The notes beneath the pieces are model-generated. The model was given only the letters and a program-made list of their open reading frames with translations. It was not told the DNA's origin and searched no databases. A stretch of DNA of 9,960 nt from Cyclobacteriaceae bacterium (lineage in GTDB: Bacteria > Bacteroidota > Bacteroidia > Cytophagales > Cyclobacteriaceae), in contig JAIENH010000721.1 of the NCBI GenBank assembly GCA_019751475.1, positions 1-9,960 on the forward strand, read 5' to 3'. Shown here piece by piece: positions 6,801 to 9,960 of the stretch; position 1 is the first letter of the stretch, and every line of letters begins with the position of its first letter. Both the position numbers and the translations under genes were made by a program.

Positions 6801-6970
6801 CGATTAGCTTTGACAAAATCATCAAACAGGTTGAGATAAAGCCGGGTAGACTCCTGATTGAGATGCAGCGACAAAAATTCTTTGATATTGGCCCGCTCAT
6901 CATCGGTGATCCGCTCCTTGGCCACGATGGCAAAGAGTTGGATGATGGCTTTCAATAATTCTTCACTCAT
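3881..6970 (-). CDS. TerB-like/ABCG-type ATP-binding cassette transporter fusion
   Basis: A 1029-residue half-transporter. Residues ~1-148 form an all-helical TerB-like domain (acidic turn FADGQISERQ at 109-118). Residues ~153-255 are beta-rich, FHA-like in position but without clear FHA residues. The ATPase spans ~260-480: Walker A GASGSGKST 285-293, Q-loop Q332, signature ISGGQRKR 391-398, Walker B VLFVDE 411-416, and H-loop H448. A CPEC pair (C497, C500) sits in the linker. The membrane part has the ABCG order (ATPase first): helices at about 583-604, 624-644, 668-692, 702-722, 727-747 and 990-1010, with EEIFRDRKILKRERFL (645-660) matching the ABC2/ABCG coupling region. The loop before the last helix is ~240 residues and highly charged, far longer than usual. 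It probably works as a homodimeric exporter; its substrate is unknown. The ATG at 6970 is the first in the frame and faces the divergent TraB/GumN gene. Confidence 0.9.
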   Translation of the reverse strand: MSEELLKAIIQLFAIVAKERITDDERANIKEFLSLHLNQESTRLYLNLFDDFVKANRKVNAGELGNVDEETLQFVDDWAQIMQISKKVNQALTMQQKAVMVIKIIELVFADGQISERQGNLIFYIGEAFKIPMKDLQAMRTFVIGQDSDELNHKNILIIDEGSGEANRANPHIVSKNLTGLIAVLRLPEIETYFIKYLGITTLYLNSQPLKSRKIDVFPTGSTIRGSKVESIYYSDIVGKFLFEESDTEISFVAEHIFYHFKSGRAGLQNVTIAEKGGKLIGLMGASGSGKSTLLNVLNGSERPSSGRVLINGIDVHNHPEKVKGIIGFIPQDDLLIEDLTVFENLYYAAKLCFGHYSRAQIEERVEKVLVSLGLSETRDLKVGSPLEKTISGGQRKRLNIGLELLREPTVLFVDEPTSGLSSRDSENIMDLLKELALRGKMIFVVIHQPSSDIFKMFDTLLILDVGGFQIYYGNPVESVNYFQDIINTTLKTPGACPECGNINPEQIFNIIETRVVNEFGRFTHTRKVSPGQWYQYFKQKVKLPKVEEVNDPLPVTQKIPNWFKQLFTFIKRDVLAKIANKQYLIVNLSLSPVLALFMAYFVKYYDVIGVDNPTYTFYHNFNVPVYFFMSVVVALFVGLIVSAEEIFRDRKILKRERFLQLSRSSYLFSKVLILFAISAIQTITFIVVGNLILEIPLSEMRYWWILFSCSCFANLLGLNISSAFDSAVTIYILIPVLVIPQLLMSGVVISFDKFNPKVGKPNGIPVMGELMASRWAFEAFMVTQFRDNPFEQPFFEHDQKQAVAEYKRVYLVPALQSKLAYVVGQRGRWRNRSATDVVQALELLKSEIAFELEKVGADKFPDVEKLEIGKFDSTVYQSTSEFLSRLKEYYAVRSRNGKKAHEGLLAELTNTPEKRKKFDEMRLRYENESVVRMVENSSEMSRIVEWKGRLIQKFYPIYFEDHRPRHFFDFQANFFVPTKYFAGRKFDTLYFNLSIIWLMSLVLYGTLYFDLLKKLVHAFETRRKYRKK

Positions 6971-7120
6971 GAGACTGCGTAATTCCGGCTGAAAATAGAT
7001 AAAAATGCGTTCTCCGACCCGATTGGGCCTATCTTTCTTTCCTAAAAATCAACCACCGACTCCACCTTCCATTTCTCGATGAATTATTATTTATTTGCGC
7101 ACTCAACTATGCTAACAACC
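6971..7120. promoter_or_regulatory. Divergent intergenic region between ABC transporter and TraB/GumN gene
   Basis: This 150-bp gap must hold promoters for both divergent genes, but neither is clear. On the plus strand TTTATTTG at 7090-7097 is one base off TAnnTTTG, with no TTG at the expected upstream position; if used, it would start transcription near 7104, after the ATG at 7079 and before the ATG at 7121. On the minus strand nothing closer than TATTTTCA (two mismatches) is visible. Confidence 0.3.
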
Positions 7121-7987
7121 ATGAAAAAAGTCAGCCTCTTTGTATTGTTCTTCTCCATCAGCTTAGGTTCGTTCTCTCAAAATTCCATTCTCTGGGAAGT
7201 TTCCGGAAACGGCCTTACTACGCCTTCTTACGTGATGGGCACGCTTAAGTTCATCGGTGTAAAAGAATTTTACCTGCCGAAAGAAGTAGTGGCAAAAATG
7301 GGACAGTGCAAGTTATTTGCTATCGAAGACCAGGTGGATCATAAAGCCCAAATGGAACTCAATAAAGCCGTGCATTTCCCGAAAGGAAAATCACTTGCTA
7401 CAGAACTGGCACCTGAAGACTATAAAAAGATAGTGGATTTCTTTAGTTCTGAATTCAAAATATCAAAAGCTAGCTTTGATAAAAATTTCGGAAAGTTGAC
7501 TCCTCTCGCACTCTCTATCAACATGACCCGCATGGCTTTGGGTGAAGACGTTCGCTATTACGACATTGAGCTCCTGACGTTGGCTAAAAAAGATAAGCTA
7601 GAGACCTACAGCCTGGAACCGATCAAGCGTGAGGCTGAAGCGTTACAAGCATTCCCGATGAAAGACCAGGAAAAAGCACTTGTCCACAGCGTAGAGAATT
7701 TCGAAAAGCAGAAGTCTGAGTACCGCAAATTGGAAGTAGCCTATCTGCGAGGTGATTTGGATAAAGTATTTGAGTACTCACTTCACCCAACGGAAAACAA
7801 TCCTGTTTTCATTGAAGAGTTCTACAGCAAGCGCAACAAAGAGTGGATGCCCAAAATAGAAAAGATGATGAAAAGTAAGCCCTCTTTTATTGCTGTGGGA
7901 GTATCTCACCTGGAAGGTGAATCAGGAATTCTAAACCTGTTGAAGCAAAGCGGCTATACGCTTACCGCTCTCCCTGTCACTCACTAA
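7121..7987 (+). CDS. TraB/GumN family protein, secreted, with altered first motif
   Basis: A 288-residue protein of the TraB/GumN family, related to TIKI-type metallo-enzymes, which use two GxxH motifs and conserved acidic residues. Start choice: the ATG at 7121 gives a clean signal peptide (MKKVSLFVLFFSISLGSFSQ), whereas the ATGs at 7079 and 7109 would place extra residues in front of it. Numbering from 7121: ILWEVSGNGLTTPSYVMGTL (22-41 area) is the family start. The usual GTxH reads GTLK, so Lys43 replaces His. The acidic AIED follows at 67-70, then YDIELLTLAKKDKLETYSLE (147-166). The second motif is intact: GVSH-L-x-G-x-x-G at 260-269, His263. The likely location is the periplasm or cell surface. 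With one metal ligand candidate lost, it may be a non-catalytic or differently acting member. It converges on the Prc gene with four bases between the stops. Confidence 0.85.
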   Translation: MKKVSLFVLFFSISLGSFSQNSILWEVSGNGLTTPSYVMGTLKFIGVKEFYLPKEVVAKMGQCKLFAIEDQVDHKAQMELNKAVHFPKGKSLATELAPEDYKKIVDFFSSEFKISKASFDKNFGKLTPLALSINMTRMALGEDVRYYDIELLTLAKKDKLETYSLEPIKREAEALQAFPMKDQEKALVHSVENFEKQKSEYRKLEVAYLRGDLDKVFEYSLHPTENNPVFIEEFYSKRNKEWMPKIEKMMKSKPSFIAVGVSHLEGESGILNLLKQSGYTLTALPVTH

Positions 7988-7991
7988 ACTG

Positions 7992-9960
7992 CTAGCCGAT
8001 ATGCTTGGTTACAAGGTCTGATAGAATCAACAGGCCTTCGCGCAAGTATTCGTCTTTGAGCTTTGATAGATCATCGCTGGTAAGCCCTTCTTTTGAAAGG
8101 ATTTTGGTATTGAGGTCTTTGGAAGCCGCTTTTTTGCGTTCGGCCTCTTCCATCTCCTGCTTGCGCTTGGTCTCGTTAAGCGAAATCCTTGTTTCTGCCA
8201 GGTTCTTACGCATGTCGTCCATCTCACCAGCATACTGCTTGAGCAGCGCATCAAACTTGAGGCGGTCCTGGTAGTTTTTGGTCAGGCCCGTCACGAGGCG
8301 ATCGCTTACATCAGGGGCTTTTTGAAAATCTGTCTTTTTGATTTCATCCCATGGCAAAGCACTGGGGCTTGCACTCTCACCAAATTGCTCAGGCTTGAGA
8401 GCTGAGGGTAGTTGAATGTCAGGAGTTACACCTTTATGCTGTGTGCTGCTGCCGGTGACGCGGTAGAATTTCTGAAAGGTAAGCTTCAACTCACCCACCT
8501 TGTCGCTGTCGTTTATGAAGCGGTCAAGATCAATCACCGTTTGGACGGTGCCTTTTCCATAGGTTGATTCGCCCACAATCACACCGCGGTGATAGTCTTG
8601 AATGGCTCCTGCAAAAATCTCAGATGCGGATGCGCTGAAGCGATTAGTCAGTACCACGAGAGGGCCGTTGTAAGTCACTGTTTTGTCATCATCGATACCT
8701 ACCTCTACCCGATCACCTGAATTCTTGACTTGCACTACTGGGCCTTCTTTGATAAAAAGTCCGGTAAGATCGATAGCTTCCGCCAGAGAACCTCCACCGT
8801 TATTGCGCAGATCCATTACCACACCATCAACATTTTCTGTCTTCAACTCTTGTATCAATTTCTTAACATCACGAGTAGTGCTTCGGTAGTTGGGGTCGCC
8901 TTTTTGGTAGGCATCAAAATCCATGTAGAAACTTGGCAACGAAATGACGCCCAGCTTCATTGACTTGCCATTAGAGGAATAGTTTATCACTTTCTTTTTA
9001 GCAGCCTGATCTTCGAGCTTCACCTTGTCGCGGACAAAGGTCAACTCAACGGGCGGGCCACTAACACCAGTAGCGGCCGGTAAAACCTGCAAGCGCACAG
9101 TAGTACCTTTTGGCCCTTTGATCAATTTCACTACTTCATCCAATCGCCAGCCCACCACATCTACCATCTCAGCATCTTTGCCCTGTGCTACACCTGTGAT
9201 TAAGTCATTGGCATGCAACAGGTTGGAGCGGTCAGCCGGGCCTCCGGGAATAATCTCGGCCACCTTCGTGTAATCATTTTCGGTTTGAAGCTTGGCGCCA
9301 ATACCTTCCAGCGAAAGCGTCATGCTCTGCTTGAATAGTTCCGTGGCCTTAGGTGATAAGTAGTTGGTATGCGGATCGTATGCCTCCGTGATGCAATTCA
9401 TGTAAATGCTGAAGACATCTTCGCTGTTGAGTTGCTCGAATGACTTGAGCAGGCGCTCGTATCGCTTCTTCAGTACATCCGAAATCTCCTCTTGCTTTTT
9501 GCCTGATAACTTAAGGCTCAATGCTTGGCTTTTAATGATCTTTCTCCATGTATCGTCAAGTTCTTCTGATGTTTTAGCCCATGCGGCTTTATCGCGATCG
9601 GTGTCATAATATTCATCCACTGTGTAGTCAAACGACTGACCCACCAACGAGCTGATCACTTGTTTCAACCTTGCACGGTATCTTGATTGGAACACGCCAT
9701 AAATCTCAAATGCAGGCGACACATTTTCAGCCCTTGCCAAATCATCCAAGCGCATGCGATATTTCTCAAAAGACTGAACATCTGAAGCCAGAAAGTAAAT
9801 CTTGCTATTATCCAACTCTTTGAAGTAGGCATCAAAAACAACTGAAGACAGCGAGTCATTAAGATGGATCTTGCGGTAATGATTGTTATCAAGCAGGTAG
9901 GTGATAACGCGGGCCTCTTTGCCAAATACAGGCTTTGATCTAAGCTGCGTGGTGTCGGCC
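7992..9960 (-). CDS. prc: Carboxy-terminal processing protease, S41 family (Prc/Tsp type), N-terminus beyond window
   Basis: A periplasmic serine protease that degrades or trims proteins from their C-termini. 655 residues are visible and the frame runs open to the window edge; TTG at 9813-9815 is an internal Leu codon, since conserved sequence precedes it (YLLDNNHYRKIHLNDSLSS, then VVFDAYFKELDNSKIYFLAS). Order of parts in visible residues: helical N-terminal region 1-210; PDZ ~213-293 (LSLEGIGAKLQ, AEIIPGGPADRSNLLHANDL); S41 core ~333-498 with RNNGGG 385-390; catalytic Ser444 in FSASASEIF (codon 8628-8630) and catalytic Lys469 in YGKGTVQ (codon 8553-8555), spaced 25 residues apart as in E. 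coli Prc; KGVTPDIQLPS; then the C-terminal DUF3340-like charged helical part ~518-655 (ETKRKQEMEEAERKKAASKD). E. coli Prc is about 680 residues, so only the signal peptide and a short segment are missing. All catalytic elements are intact. Confidence 0.95.
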   Translation of the reverse strand, partial: ADTTQLRSKPVFGKEARVITYLLDNNHYRKIHLNDSLSSVVFDAYFKELDNSKIYFLASDVQSFEKYRMRLDDLARAENVSPAFEIYGVFQSRYRARLKQVISSLVGQSFDYTVDEYYDTDRDKAAWAKTSEELDDTWRKIIKSQALSLKLSGKKQEEISDVLKKRYERLLKSFEQLNSEDVFSIYMNCITEAYDPHTNYLSPKATELFKQSMTLSLEGIGAKLQTENDYTKVAEIIPGGPADRSNLLHANDLITGVAQGKDAEMVDVVGWRLDEVVKLIKGPKGTTVRLQVLPAATGVSGPPVELTFVRDKVKLEDQAAKKKVINYSSNGKSMKLGVISLPSFYMDFDAYQKGDPNYRSTTRDVKKLIQELKTENVDGVVMDLRNNGGGSLAEAIDLTGLFIKEGPVVQVKNSGDRVEVGIDDDKTVTYNGPLVVLTNRFSASASEIFAGAIQDYHRGVIVGESTYGKGTVQTVIDLDRFINDSDKVGELKLTFQKFYRVTGSSTQHKGVTPDIQLPSALKPEQFGESASPSALPWDEIKKTDFQKAPDVSDRLVTGLTKNYQDRLKFDALLKQYAGEMDDMRKNLAETRISLNETKRKQEMEEAERKKAASKDLNTKILSKEGLTSDDLSKLKDEYLREGLLILSDLVTKHIG

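Noticed and set aside
6455..6958. 167-codon plus-strand frame opposite the TerB-like region
   Set aside because: Protein-like composition arises from mirrored codons of a well-supported gene; no start signal and no family match.
7079..7120. Earlier ATGs (7079, 7109) for the TraB/GumN gene
   Set aside because: They add up to 14 residues ahead of a clean MKK signal peptide; 7121 is the better start.
7949..7969. AGCGG...CCGCT stem-loop near the end of the TraB/GumN gene
   Set aside because: Five base pairs, an 11-base loop, inside the coding region and without a T-tract; not convincing as a terminator.
9813..9815. TTG as start codon of the Prc protease
   Set aside because: Upstream codons in the same frame continue the conserved Prc N-terminal region to the window edge.
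1..9960. tRNA, rRNA, CRISPR array, insertion sequence or prophage genes
   Set aside because: No cloverleaf-like sequence, spaced repeats, transposase or phage proteins seen on either strand.

Overview
The window looks like ordinary chromosomal DNA from a Bacteroidota bacterium, most likely of the Cytophagales type. The evidence is a DUF3667 zinc-ribbon membrane protein, a lipoprotein of a type I associate with Bacteroidota, a TerB-like/ABCG transporter fusion, a Prc-type S41 protease, and a near-consensus Bacteroidota sigma-A promoter (TTG-N19-TATTTTTG). This is inference from protein families. There is no rRNA, tRNA, insertion sequence or CRISPR array.

Layout. (1) Positions 1-1611, plus strand: the tail of a translationally coupled operon. 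It holds the C-terminal part of an APH-fold phosphotransferase of the ACAD10/11- and LvaA-like group, a classical short-chain dehydrogenase/reductase, and a hot-dog thioesterase, which together suggest acyl-CoA or hydroxyacyl-CoA metabolism. (2) Positions 1612-1824: an AT-rich spacer with a possible small antisense membrane ORF and a weak promoter. (3) Positions 1825-3208, plus strand: a HEAT-repeat-like protein followed by a DUF3667 membrane protein. (4) Positions 3221-3646, minus strand: a small His/Met-rich helical lipoprotein with its own promoter. (5) Positions 3647-3880: a spacer with that promoter, an 11-bp direct repeat and a 44-nt imperfect palindrome of intergenic-repeat type. (6) Positions 3881-6970, minus strand: a 1029-residue ABCG-like transporter with a TerB-like N-terminus and a very large loop before its last membrane helix. 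(7) Positions 7121-7987, plus strand: a TraB/GumN-family secreted protein whose first GxxH-type motif has Lys in place of His. (8) Positions 7992-9960, minus strand: a Prc/Tsp C-terminal processing protease whose N-terminus lies beyond the window.

Apart from the acyl-CoA operon and the HEAT/DUF3667 pair, the genes look like independent units: two convergent pairs (3208/3221 and 7987/7992) and one divergent pair (6970/7121). I see no defence system or mobile island. The points most worth a second look are the transporter fusion with its expanded loop, the altered motif in the TraB/GumN protein, the paired His/Met motifs in the lipoprotein, the palindromic repeat, and the kinase-SDR-thioesterase operon.
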